From positions 620,001-684,000 of the forward strand of contig CP180022.1 of the NCBI GenBank assembly GCA_047528285.1: a stretch of DNA of 64,000 nucleotides, given 5' to 3'. Source of the DNA: G047528285 sp047528285 (GTDB taxonomy: Bacteria; Pseudomonadota; Gammaproteobacteria; Enterobacterales; Enterobacteriaceae). Below the pieces are notes generated by a model. The model saw only the letters and a program-made list of their open reading frames with translations. It was not told where the DNA came from and ran no database searches. The position numbers were made by a program, and so were the translations under genes. This document shows positions 42,570 to 53,189 of the stretch, in pieces (the first letter of the stretch is position 1; every line of letters begins with the position of its first letter).

Positions 42570-45500
42570 GGCAAACCTCTTATGCCGCTTTACAGCCTGT
42601 AAAATAATAAAAATATATAATAATTCAATATTTTAATATAAAAATCTCACATCAGTATTATAATAAAATGGTAATTCTTATTGACTTCGCCTATTTCGAT
42701 CAGAAAAATAAGCTAGTATCAAAAAGCCACCATTCGCTTATTCCTTTCAGAATCGCGAACGCAACTTAACGCCATTAACGATTGTTTCTTTCTGCATTGC
42801 ATCAGTACATCTATATTTATTGCTACACATAAAACTATTTTTCAGCATTATTTTTATCTATCCATTAGATGAATAGAATATCCCCTCTCAGTTATCGATA
42901 CCCACCTCTAGTAAAATAATTCATTAAACCAAATCAATCTTTTCCGGTTTCAGCGGTAAAAGATCCTTATCAATACAAATCAATCACTATTGCTAGTATA
43001 TCAATGAATCAAGTGTTTTTTTAAATAAAAGAATAAATTTTATAAAAAGTCGTTAATTAAATTTCTTTAATAAGTTAAATCTTTAGATCATCATTGGATA
43101 AATGCAATAGTATCATTTAAACATTTTATCTCTAAAGAAAAACAAAATCTTAAAGTTACTTATTAGCCCACTGATAAAAAATTCATTAAGTAACGAATCT
43201 CTCTGAAAGTATAGCTTGGTAAATCACCAACTTTTCCTGAGACAAGAGAAAAAGTCTCCTAAATACCATCACGGTTGTTTTATACTACACAGATATACCT
43301 GTTATGACAGTCTTAATTATGACACAAATATTATACCTTTTTTTGAACCAAAAACCCCAGGTTAACTAATTTTAAAATTGATAAAAGTATTTTACCGAGT
43401 TCTCCATATTTCTACAGTAATTATCGAAAATCTAAAAAATAAATATCAGATCAAACGCTAAAATATACTGCGCTAATCACATATGATTATTGATTACATC
43501 AGTCTTAAGATTTTTAGTGACGCACATGGAAGATAAGATAAAAAAGAAAATAATCATAAACTTAAATTATGCTAGGTATCTATCTGACATCTAGCAATAA
43601 TACTATATAAAATTAAGTATGCCAATTTATCGCTCATCAGTACACTGATGGATAGATTTTAGCCAATTTGATAATTCGAATCTATCGATAAATCATAACG
43701 CATCGCTTGACAAAATTTACGATATACTTTGTACATGATTATCATCATGTACCGATCAAAGAAATAAAATCACTAATTAAAGTGTTCAAAAACTAAAATA
43801 GCCATATTTTACTTCAAAATACTTCCGAGAAATCGTTTAAGTTTAGATCACACGATAATTTCACAGGTCCATTGTGAAATAACGACATTAATAAAAATAC
43901 TAAATTAGATAACGTTTTCGGAATTCCGAATCCCACATCCTCATCGCATAACCATCTTTATCACAAAAGATACATTCATCACCAAATCATCCTTGATTCA
44001 ACAAATATCCACAAATGATCTGCATCATACTCAGTAAAAATCCCAAACTATGATATCCCTCATGATCTAATCTTCATACCAGACATCTTTTAGCACAACT
44101 TAAAAATTAAAAACAATTATTTCCGAAAACAATAAGCCAGATCTATACCATTTATTTAGTAAAACTTTTATTAGAAATATTCATGACACCATGATATTTT
44201 TATGATATTAATTAATAATTAATTTTATCTTCAAAACATGTCAATCTAAATATTACTTCACTTGTATGTTTTCTCATCCATCCCATGTGTCATTCATGAA
44301 CAAATTAGGAATATTGTGTTTCAGTGAAAAGATATATCATGTGTTATATGTAATTTAATCAGTCATCACTAATGCTAGATTTTTATTCAACTGACTTCCT
44401 AAGGAAGATCAGAAGATCCATTGAGTATACAGAATAGCTAATTCAATATATAACTCTACAATATCTGGATAAAAACTTTCATTTTTAGTCAAAACATTCT
44501 CCATCTTTTTCCTATATTTAGTCATTATATATACGAGGAATATTATCCGTCATCATATCCATGTACGTTAGACATTCAAAGAAGATCCTGATTAACCTTT
44601 AATGATAACACTTCTATTAATCATATATCTTAGATAAAGATATAACAAAAACACATCTACTATATCAACCAGATGGAAGTGTTGTAATTCATGATCAATA
44701 TCACCTCTCTACATATGTTATTTTTGGGCGATTATATTTTGCATAATAAGCAAAAAAAATATGTAAAAATTGTAAATAACAAAAAGAACACGAGTACTTA
44801 CTGTATGTAATTTACTGACGTGTAAAACTCATCATTAATTCATTTGATTTTTTAAAATTAATTATTTCATCATAAAAAACACAATATAAATTAAATATCG
44901 GTAAAAATTTATTTTTTCATTAGTTAAATATTTTAACGTTGAAAACAATGATTTTTAAATCTTAATGAGTTTTTAATAACATAAAATATCGACAATTTTA
45001 ATTTGTAATCAATTTTAGAAACTTGATTTAAATTAAAATGTAATGTAATAGAAATTTTACGATAAAAATCTGAATAACTACTGGTTTCTAGTAGCAAAAA
45101 ATTATAATTGTGTTTCTGGTTGAAATAATATTTCCAACGAAATTTATTTTCTAAAACAGGAGTTATTCTAGTATTTAATATATTTACCTATTCCAGTAAT
45201 CCTTCTTATAATAAACACCTATATTTCAGATTTACTAAATAAAGTTAAGATTAATTAATCTTACAAGGTAATTAACCTAAAATATTTACACTCTTAACAA
45301 TATTACTTATTGCACACCTTCTCGTTCTTACCTAATAACAAAATGTTTATTCTCGTTATTATACTATTGAAATGAGTGGTTCTATTTTTATAATCAAGAA
45401 AGATCTATTTAAAGTAAGGACCGATACCGAGTAAAAAATACACGCATGTATCAAAAAACATATACGCTAATCATTATGGTTATAATGGTGCTTTTACACC

Positions 45501-45672
45501 TAACAATATCGTTTTCAGTACGATACATTATAATTAAAGTATTATTCATAATAATACCATGGTTAATTTATTTCAAATGGAAAGCGCGTAATCATTTTAC
45601 CTAAAATGCACGCTCTCTAAAACCCTTCCAGAACCCATCATAAATACCGACGGTATATAGCCTCAACATACA
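42570..45672. other. Spacer between rluB and the tol relic cluster
   Basis: About 3.1 kb with no gene read. It contains one copy of a dispersed repeat (about 43582-43676) and a small hairpin CTTCC-TAA-GGAAG (44396-44408). The last few hundred bases probably include the unreadable 5' part of ybgC. Confidence 0.5.
43582..43676. repeat. Dispersed repeat, copy 1
   Basis: Shares with 60961-61060 an ATCTGACA start, the exact 14-mer CCAATTTATCGCTCA-type core about 40 bases later, then CTGAT, ATAG and TTTGATAA in the same order. Origin unknown; it could be a relic of a mobile or REP-like sequence or of a duplicated gene. Confidence 0.45.
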
Positions 45673-45767
45673 GATATTTTGATCGTTTGTATCAATCTAT
45701 GTTAACCCTATGTTAAAAATCAAAATCAATTACGCTTCCTATGTCTTTTATCAAAAAATCATTATAA
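45673..45767 (+). pseudogene. ybgC: ybgC pseudogene, C-terminal remnant
   Basis: A readable 3' end of the acyl-CoA thioesterase gene that heads the tol-pal operon. ILIVCIN followed by a short insertion, then MLKIK and LPMSFIKKSL-stop, match YbgC's [27 protein letters not shown]. It ends five bases before the tolQ relic, as expected for the operon. The 5' part is too decayed to place. Confidence 0.55.
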
Positions 45768-45771
45768 ATAA

Positions 45772-46464
45772 ATGATATAAATATCTTTAATATATTCATG
45801 AAAACAAACTTTCTAATAAAGTAAACTATCTTACTATTAATGTACTTATTAAATTATATCATAGATAATTTTTATATAATGTTTCTGTTTGATTGCCTTA
45901 TACCGCACTTGAATATGAGTCTTTTGAGAAAAAATTCTCGTTTAGAATAAAATTATTTCGTTCATATCAAAAGAGCCTAATATATCACAATAGCTCTGAA
46001 TGGCTCAGAGCAGATATTTCAACTCCGGATTTAAAAAAAATTACACACTTAGCATCTAGTAGCTAGGCTTACGAAAAAATAATAGAAAGTATTTAGAGAA
46101 CCATGCTTATTTCTATGAATTAGAAACTGAAGCGCTGGAAAGTAATTTTTATTACTCGAAATTGTCGGATATATTTGTTCGTATATCAGGTTATTTTTCC
46201 CGGTATTGGGAATTATGCATAACTTTCATTGAATTGCTCATTAAAAAATAGACGCATTCTGTAAATAATAAAACAAGAGAAGGAAGGATAGCCAAAGTGC
46301 AAATAGCCACTGTTATCACTTTATTTCCCGCTATTCCAGCAACTCAGGATCTTTAACTACCTTAGAACGAAAATTAACGATTTTAAGTAAAACAAAATCA
46401 CCTGATCGAAAAATCCCTTACCATCTTTCACCATCAGGTTTATGACAGCAAGAACGTTGAATAA
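45772..46464 (+). pseudogene. tolQ: tolQ pseudogene
   Basis: Relic of the proton-channel subunit of the Tol motor. The start reads NIFNIFMKTNFLIK-stop-TILLLMYLL, matching [22 protein letters not shown]. Then ESFEKKFSFRIKLFRSYQKS (about 45917-45976) matches [20 protein letters not shown], and RTMLISMN matches RAMRISMNRELE. The second membrane helix is deleted or scrambled; VITLFPAIPA (about 46314-46342) matches TAIGLFAAIPAV, and SLTIFHHQVYDSKNVE-stop matches the end TAILHRQAFTVSESNKG. Several in-frame stops and frameshifts exclude function. Confidence 0.88.
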
Positions 46465-46476
46465 CCAGGAAGAAAA

Positions 46477-46572
46477 ATGCTGCCAAAAAAACGATTGCAC
46501 AGAAAAATTAAGTTCGAGATTAATATACTTCCTTTATTAGATTTAATACTAGTTATGATATTTATCATATAG
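46477..46572 (+). pseudogene. tolR: tolR pseudogene, N-terminal remnant
   Basis: Begins with ATG 13 bases after the tolQ relic's stop. It reads RKIKFEINILPLLDLILVMI then FII and a stop, matching TolR's RRDLKSEINIVPLLDVLLVLLLIFMATAP. The conserved membrane Asp in PLLD is still there, but the protein stops within the transmembrane helix. The periplasmic domain of TolR may continue as unreadable DNA toward 46830. Confidence 0.85.
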
Positions 46573-46839
46573 TAAATACACAGAGAATAAGGATACTATC
46601 CTAAAATATGCACCGAATTACCATCAATCCCCTACCAATGTTTTGGATAAATGGGCACAATAAATTATCTGATGATGCAATAATCTAAATCACTATATTT
46701 AATTAATCAGGATAGCGTGAAATCAATAGATTTATTAACACATTCCTATCTAACGAGTAGCTCGTAAAATAAAATTTTTTCAGTTAACCTGTTTTTATAA
46801 TTGATTATGTAAACAATCTATTGAAGAGTAATATTTTAA

Positions 46840-47110
46840 ATATGCTATTAATCTGCCTATTCAGTTTCATAGCAGTATAAAATTCTCTATTGACGCCGTG
46901 ATGATCAATCCAGGCACCACAATATGTAGCAATATATCCGTCTTCGCCCACCAAAATTCGATGTGTAGAAAACACAGTAGCGCTGGCGAGTAAACGTTAT
47001 CAATAACAGATATCGTTGCAAAAAAAATCTGAAAAAACTGATTAATCACATCTTGCCACGAAATAAAAATTAAAAGAAAAAACAGAAACTCAGATTGCTG
47101 TTAAGAAAAA
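46840..47110 (+). pseudogene. tolA: tolA pseudogene, N-terminal remnant
   Basis: The stretch SIDAVMINPGTT (from 46885) matches TolA's conserved SSIDAVMVDSGAVV just after its membrane anchor. Preceding bases resemble the anchor helix. A Lys/Gln-rich A-tract around 47010-47090 may be what is left of the domain-II coiled coil. The rest of the normally long gene is gone. Position between tolR and tolB supports the call. Limits are approximate. Confidence 0.6.
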
Positions 47111-47148
47111 ATAGGAGGGCATTCAATAAAATCGCTACGTAAACCTGA

Positions 47149-47185
47149 AAAAATAAAAAACGCATCTAAAAATATAGGTGCGTTT
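47149..47185 (-). terminator. Orphan terminator-like hairpin
   Basis: AAACGCATCT (47158-47167) pairs with AGGTGCGTTT (47176-47185) with one G-T pair. Read on the minus strand it is followed by TTTTTTATTTTTT. No minus-strand gene lies upstream of it (to the right), so it is either a relic or a hairpin in the tolB upstream region. Confidence 0.5.
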
Positions 47186-47613
47186 GCCAAAAAAAACCAA
47201 GAAAAACAAAATTGATCCGAAGAAACTAAAGTTAATACCTAAATACGTCTAGTTACACAAAAACTTGCGATCTACACATTAAACTTAGTACCCCTGACGA
47301 TTTTTTGATTTTAGTAACCAACGTTGCTGAGGTGGAGATTCAAGTTATACTTAGTGACGTTATCTGCAATAACATTTTTGTTTTAACCATCTTTACTTCT
47401 AAACCGCAGGTTTGAAAATTTTTTTAAATATGAGAGTTAGATTTTCGCCTCAATAAATCCAGGTCACAGAAAATACCGTTTATCAAACAGTTCTTTTTAA
47501 GATTGAAATTATATATTATTTTAATCTTATTTAATTGGAAGATATGATGTTGTTTAAAAATTACAACTTTTTAAGTAATACTCTGACACTTTTGCATCGG
47601 TTTAGGAGATGAA

Positions 47614-48924
47614 ATGAAACAAGCATTTCGAGTGGCGCTAGGTTTATTAATTTCTTTATTAATTTCATGGACATCAATATTGCATTCCGAAGTATATATT
47701 GAAATTACTCAAGGAGTACATTCGGCTAAACCAATTGCTGTGGTTCCATTTAAATGGGATGGTCCAGGTACAATGCCCGAAGATATTGGCGGAATTATAG
47801 CTGCCGATTTGCGCAACAGCGGTAAATTTAATCCGTTTGACACATCCCGCTTGCTAATACAGCCGGCAACTGCTTCGGAAGTAGCACCAGCATCCTGGAC
47901 CGCGTTAGGAATCAATGCTGTAGTGGTAGGGCAAGTGCAACCGAGTGCAAACGAAACTTATGTTGTCTCTTATCAATTGGTTGATACTTCTGGCGGCCTA
48001 GGTGTGGTTCTAGCGCAAAATCAGATCAAAGTGACTCGAAAATGGCTACGCTATGCAGCTCATACTGTCAGCGATGAAACCTTTGAAACACTGACCGGAA
48101 TCAAAGGAATGTTCTGTACTCGTATCGCTTATGTAGCGAAAATCAATGATGACCAGTACCCCTATGAATTACGTGTAGCAGATTATGATGGTTATAATCA
48201 GACATCGATACGTCGTTCCCCGCAGCCTATAATGTCACCAGCCTGGTCTCCGGATGGTAGCAAGTTAGCTTATGTCACATTTGAAGGCGGTAAGTCGGCG
48301 CTGGTAATCCAAACACTAAATAATGGCACTATTCGTAAAGTTTCCGATTTTCCTCAGCATAACGGCGCCCCATCTTTCTCGCCAGATGGTCGCAAGCTAG
48401 CCTTCGCGCTATCAAAGACCGGTAGCTTAAATTTGTATGTGATGGATTTAGATTCAGATAAGATTCGTCAGATAATCAGCGAACGCAGCAATAATACAGA
48501 ACCAACTTGGTTTCCCGACAGCCAAACGCTAGCATATACCTCCGATCAGAGCGGTCGGCCACAAGTATACAAAATTAATATAAATCAAAGCATACCTCAG
48601 CGCCTATCCTGGGAAGGTCCTCAGAACCAAGATGCAATCATTAGCTTTGATGGTAAATTTCTGGCTATGGTTAGCAGTAGTAATAACGGCGCCCAACATA
48701 TCGCCAAACTCGATCTCTCAACTGGAGCATCACAAATATTAACTGATACCTTTCTGGATAATACACCTAGTATTGCTCCAAATGGCACAATGATTATCTA
48801 TAGCGCGGCAGAGGGGATAGGAGTTTCTGTGTTACATCTCATCTCGACTGATGGGCATTTCAGGGCGCGGCTCCTGGCAAATGATGAACAGATTAATTTC
48901 CCTGCCTGGTCGCCATATCTATGA
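47614..48924 (+). CDS. tolB: Tol-Pal periplasmic protein TolB
   Basis: Periplasmic beta-propeller that binds Pal and, normally, TolA. The 436 residues compare with 430 in E. coli. The signal peptide reads MKQAFRVALGLLISLLISW and ends near ILHS before EVYIEITQGV. The N-terminal domain carries GGIIAADLRNSGKFNPFD; the propeller repeats SPAWSPDGSKLAYVTFE, APSFSPDGRKLAFALSKTG and EPTWFPDSQTLAYTSDQ follow; the end is FPAWSPYL. TAGGAGA precedes the ATG. It is first of the intact trio tolB-pal-cpoB. With tolQ, tolR and tolA dead, TolB has lost its energised partner, though it may still bind Pal. Confidence 0.97.
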   Translation: MKQAFRVALGLLISLLISWTSILHSEVYIEITQGVHSAKPIAVVPFKWDGPGTMPEDIGGIIAADLRNSGKFNPFDTSRLLIQPATASEVAPASWTALGINAVVVGQVQPSANETYVVSYQLVDTSGGLGVVLAQNQIKVTRKWLRYAAHTVSDETFETLTGIKGMFCTRIAYVAKINDDQYPYELRVADYDGYNQTSIRRSPQPIMSPAWSPDGSKLAYVTFEGGKSALVIQTLNNGTIRKVSDFPQHNGAPSFSPDGRKLAFALSKTGSLNLYVMDLDSDKIRQIISERSNNTEPTWFPDSQTLAYTSDQSGRPQVYKININQSIPQRLSWEGPQNQDAIISFDGKFLAMVSSSNNGAQHIAKLDLSTGASQILTDTFLDNTPSIAPNGTMIIYSAAEGIGVSVLHLISTDGHFRARLLANDEQINFPAWSPYL

Positions 48925-48965
48925 TAAATGTGTATATATATACTAGACCATAAAATGAGCATGAA

Positions 48966-49502
48966 ATGCAAATAAATAAAATAATTAAAAAGTTAATTTT
49001 AGCAATATCATTTATGGTGATTTCCGCATGTAATTATCGAAAAACCAACAATAACGAGTCATTCACCATGAATTACAGTACTAAAATTGGCATTAACATC
49101 AACAAAAAAAACTTATCGGATAAAGAATTAGTTCCTTTGCAGATGCAGAAACTTCAACACAATAATATTGTTTACTTCGATTTAGAAAAATACGATATCC
49201 GATCGGAATTTTATCAAAAACTTGAGACTTACGCTAATTTTCTTAGCAAGAATCCATCTTGGATAGTGAAAATAGAAGGCCATACAGACGAATACGGCAC
49301 GCCAGAATATAACATCGTATTAGGCGAACGTCGTGCCAATGCAGTGAAAATATATCTTCAAAGTAAAGGCGTCTCTTCCGAGCAGATTTCTCTTATCTCT
49401 TACGGTAAAGAAAAATCAGCTGCACTAGGTCACGACGAAACATTTTATGCCAAAAATCGTCGTGCTGTACTTATATTTAGTAGGGTTTTACATGAGAACT
49501 AA
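48966..49502 (+). CDS. pal: Peptidoglycan-associated lipoprotein Pal
   Basis: Outer-membrane lipoprotein that binds peptidoglycan; 178 residues against 173 in E. coli. The lipoprotein signal ends in the lipobox ISAC with Cys22. A Ser/Asn-rich linker is followed by the OmpA-like domain with IEGHTDEYGTPEYNIVLGERRA and the closing NRRAVLIFSRV. Key Asp and Arg residues for diaminopimelate binding are present. The gene starts 41 bases after tolB and overlaps cpoB by 11 bases. Loss of TolQRA implies that Pal can no longer be moved by the Tol motor and acts as a static tether. Confidence 0.96.
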   Translation: MQINKIIKKLILAISFMVISACNYRKTNNNESFTMNYSTKIGININKKNLSDKELVPLQMQKLQHNNIVYFDLEKYDIRSEFYQKLETYANFLSKNPSWIVKIEGHTDEYGTPEYNIVLGERRANAVKIYLQSKGVSSEQISLISYGKEKSAALGHDETFYAKNRRAVLIFSRVLHEN

Positions 49503-49842
49503 TTTCAAATTTTATCTGTTAAATTTAATATTTTCAGCTAGCTTATCGGTACTATTAGCCACTACATTTACCGCTACAACACATGCACAAATCAGTATTA
49601 TAAGTTCCAGCTCGGTAAAAGACCGAGTTAGTCAACTCGAACGCATTTCCAATGCACATAGCCAACTGCTAACCTACTTCCAACAGCAGATCGCCGATAA
49701 TCAACATGATATCGATTCACTCCGTGGTCAAATTCAAGAAAATCAACATCTGCTATCACAGATCATTAAACGACAACAACAGATTCATCAACAAATAGAT
49801 AGGATTTCTAGCAAATCACACAACTCTTCTGCTAACGGTTAG
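49492..49842 (+). CDS. cpoB: Truncated CpoB (YbgF): signal peptide and coiled coil only
   Basis: Periplasmic partner of TolA and PBP1B that links peptidoglycan synthesis with outer-membrane constriction. The start at 49492 overlaps the end of pal and gives MRTNFKFYLLNLIFSASLSV as a signal peptide to about residue 32 (HAQ). The trimerisation coiled coil SVKDRVSQLERISNAHSQLL, then QIADNQHDIDSLRGQIQENQ, matches E. coli closely. A stop at 49840 ends the protein at 116 residues, less than half of the usual 263, and removes the TPR domain. The overlap with pal allows translational coupling. It may be a young pseudogene or a retained coiled-coil fragment. Confidence 0.75.
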   Translation: MRTNFKFYLLNLIFSASLSVLLATTFTATTHAQISIISSSSVKDRVSQLERISNAHSQLLTYFQQQIADNQHDIDSLRGQIQENQHLLSQIIKRQQQIHQQIDRISSKSHNSSANG

Positions 49843-50250
49843 CTTAAAAGCATTCAGATCTGTTGATAAAAATAAAAAATTGACATCCGAGATTTTCCAT
49901 AACAGCTGTCAGTGGCGAAGATGGCAAAAAACATAGACTTATAAAAACAAAGACAATCGCATTTATACCTTGATTAGACCTACTACCAACTCTATGGAAA
50001 AAAACTTTTTCGATAACTCAATTATACAATCAGGATAAAAATGATCTAATCTATTATTCTTATCCATATTACTAAAAACAAGATTTATCAAAACAGTTAG
50101 ACCACTTTTTCTTGCGAAAAAGAACTAGAAAAATAAAACTTTAGCCGAAAATGTCTTGAAAATTGCAATCTCATATCAAAATTCAAAAACAAAAACAGAA
50201 TTAGAAGCGTAAAATTTCTTGTAAAAATCGAAAAGCATTATATCTAGCAT
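49843..50250 (+). pseudogene. cpoB: Decayed TPR half of cpoB
   Basis: After the stop the lost domain can still be followed: TQLYNQDKNDLIYYSYPYY (about 50006-50070, partly out of frame with the upstream part) matches CpoB's GQLNYNKGKKDDAAYYFASVVKNYP. Earlier, a piece resembling NTDYNAAIALV lies near 49930-49970. Stops and frameshifts are frequent. The 3' limit is set from the normal gene length. Confidence 0.55.
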
Positions 50251-53189
50251 AATTAATTTCAACTGCAATATCTATATGAATTTTAAAATTTATTCTTCTT
50301 AACTAGAAACTTCCTATCAAACAATAAGCATCTTATGCCCTTATTTTTATATTAAACAAATTCAATCAAAACTAGAAAATTTTCTGGAACCAAAGAATTA
50401 ATAAATCAACCTTAGCAGAGTTATTTCAACCAATATCCAAATGTTTTTTAAATAAGAGATATATCTATAGATTTATCGAGATACTTATTATTTAGCACTA
50501 TAAATTCAACAATATATATTTCCTAAATTGATGCGCGCCATAGTTTTTGATAACAAACGCTTATTAAGCAACAAATGAAATCAATAAATCTCATGATTTA
50601 ATAATAAAAATCTAACTAAGACATTTTTGAATTATGGAAAATTGTATAGTGTTTCCTCAAAAAGATTTTTAAAAATAGTTGATATACAAATTATTATATT
50701 AATAAGATAGTAAATCGTACTAAAAAACCATTTGTGTGTTTTTTTTCACAATTTTTGTTTCCTATTGTTTCACTCATAAATATCAAATCAAATCAATCAT
50801 CTAAAATAATAACGAATAACAGCTTATCAGTTATAAGCTGTAATATATTATTCTATTTTTATGCAAAATCTATCCTGCTATGAGCTACCTCTTCTTTTGT
50901 TTTAACTAACGTGAGTTCTGCTTAAAAATCGATATTTATGGGAAAACCAGGAATAAGTTTAACTTTTATCGAGTTAAAAACTATAAAAAAAAGAAATAAA
51001 CCTTTCTTAGCATAAGACGATAAAAAATTTTATCAGAAATATAGAAGAGTTAAAAAATAAATTTATTAGTTTGTTCGCAATAAAAGTAAACAATATTTAA
51101 TAAAAATAATATCATGACCGGTGGCGAATTTCTAAAAATTATACTTTATAATACATACGGTAATATTAATTAAAAGAACCTAACATATAGATATTAGTAA
51201 TCTCGACACCATGTCAGAAAGAACAAAAAAGATAGATAAAAATAAGTTAACGGAGTAAAAATTTAACCAAAATATTTTTCATTGAGAAAACCTTATAAAA
51301 CAGATCTTTTAAGTAATCATATAAATTATATCACTAGTGTTATATTAACATCAAATTTCCATAAAAAATCAAAAGTTCTACAATCATTTAGTTGCCCACT
51401 GAAGCACATTAATCACCTTATTGTTCTCTAAAAGAGTAATAGATAAATAAAAAATTATGTAACCGCCATAAATAGTGATATTCTCCTAAGTATATTTCCA
51501 AACCGCCATACCACTAAAATATAGTTGTTTCTATAATCATGATTATATAATACATGTTTAATATTTTTCTCAAAATATCACAGGAACCTTTTTTACTTAA
51601 TTTTAAAACTAAGTAAAGCAGCCGATATTGCATCTTTATCCAGTATCGTTGTTAATCAGTAAATAAATGGTGGCAGTTAGCATCAGGATAAATCGCAAAC
51701 ACTTACAGAAATTATTTATTAAGTAAATTAAATAAGAACCATCCTTAAGCTGTGGATTTAATGAGAATAGTAAGTTTTTCTATGCGAAACCGAAGTATGA
51801 ATTAAAAATATATAATCTCACATAAATACCATCTTACTCGATTGAACTTCTACTTCGAAACATGAAATAATTTATTTTGATTTATCTATCAGGAATGCTA
51901 TACCCCTCACATACAAGCTTTTTAAATTAAATAAACCAAACCTTATAAACAGGACCAATGAAAATAAAGATAAAATACGATTAATGAAATTTAATAAAAT
52001 CCATTATCATATATTATATGCTTCTAATTAAATCATTACTCAAGATAAAAATTAGTACTGATAATATTTATTTATATTTAGTGATATTTAACATATAACA
52101 ATAATCAGTTAATAATTAGTATCAAAATGAGTAGACAAACACAGGCACCTAAAAAATTTCGCATCCAAAACCTTCTCTTTCTTCCCCACAACACTAGTAG
52201 TTACAATACGACAATATTCCGATTCAAAATACCTTTAGAATCCATCTGAGGTCTATGTAAACTATATTTTGGTACGAAAAAAGATGGGATTGATTAATAT
52301 TTTTGAATAAAGTAGAATAAAATGATAATGATGATGATGATGTAAGTACTTAATCAGTGTACTATATTAAAAACACAGAATAATATTTGCAGTAATTCTA
52401 TAATATTCGTTTTTCTTCTTTTTTTTAATTTATTTAATAAATGGTAAAAATAAGATTTTTTAATCAAATTAAATTCTTTTATCTCATTAGATTTTTGTTT
52501 TTATTTTAAATAATGAATGAATTAAACTAAAAAAATTTTATATAAATAAATACAAATTTATTATCTTTATGCGATGTTGGTATTTTTATTTACTATATGT
52601 CGCAACGCTAATATTAATTGTATCAATTAAATTGATATACGTTAGTTATATGAAATATATAATCATTTTTTCTGAAATATATTAAAAATTTTAATAGCGT
52701 ATATATGTTTATCTGTAAAATATTATTTAAGCGTGTTCTCTTATGAAAAAACAAGACTTAACCAAATTAAGATAATATCTTTTCAAATAAAAAACAAGAT
52801 GATTATTTATTTACGTCAAGCCAAATAATTAGTACAATTTGAAGCTAGCTGTTATTTATAACTTACTTTGATATTTTTTAAATTAATGAAAACAGTATTC
52901 TAGTTCATGACTACTATATGGATGTAGTCTCTATGAATTAATATACATTTCTTATAATATAATAATATAATTTTATATATCCTAACCACTTAGTTCAATT
53001 AATAAGCACTTAGGATGAAACTGAAACATCATCTCATAGATTTTACTAAAACGACAAAAAAATAAAGTTTATTATAAAACATATTAAAATATAAAATTTA
53101 CATAGTCATAACCAAAAAAATTAATTAAAAACCCCTTATTAAAAACAATGATTTTTATATCATAAAATCATATTTTTCAAAAAAGTCTC
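50251..53189. other. Spacer between cpoB and spoT relics
   Basis: About 2.9 kb without readable genes. It includes a 9-bp hairpin ACAGCTTAT/ATAAGCTGT (50819-50841) and a five-unit ATG repeat (52328-52342). The lys/val tRNA cluster that follows cpoB in E. coli is absent. The part next to 53190 may contain an unreadable trmH, which follows spoT in enterics. Confidence 0.5.

Noticed and set aside
46867..47049. 60-codon minus-strand open frame
   Set aside because: It is the reverse of the tolA relic, whose plus-strand SIDAVM match explains the sequence.
27950..52260. Three occurrences of a TTCAAAATAC-type word (27950, 43811, 52216) as another repeat family
   Set aside because: Flanking similarity is short and the word is AT-rich enough to recur by chance.
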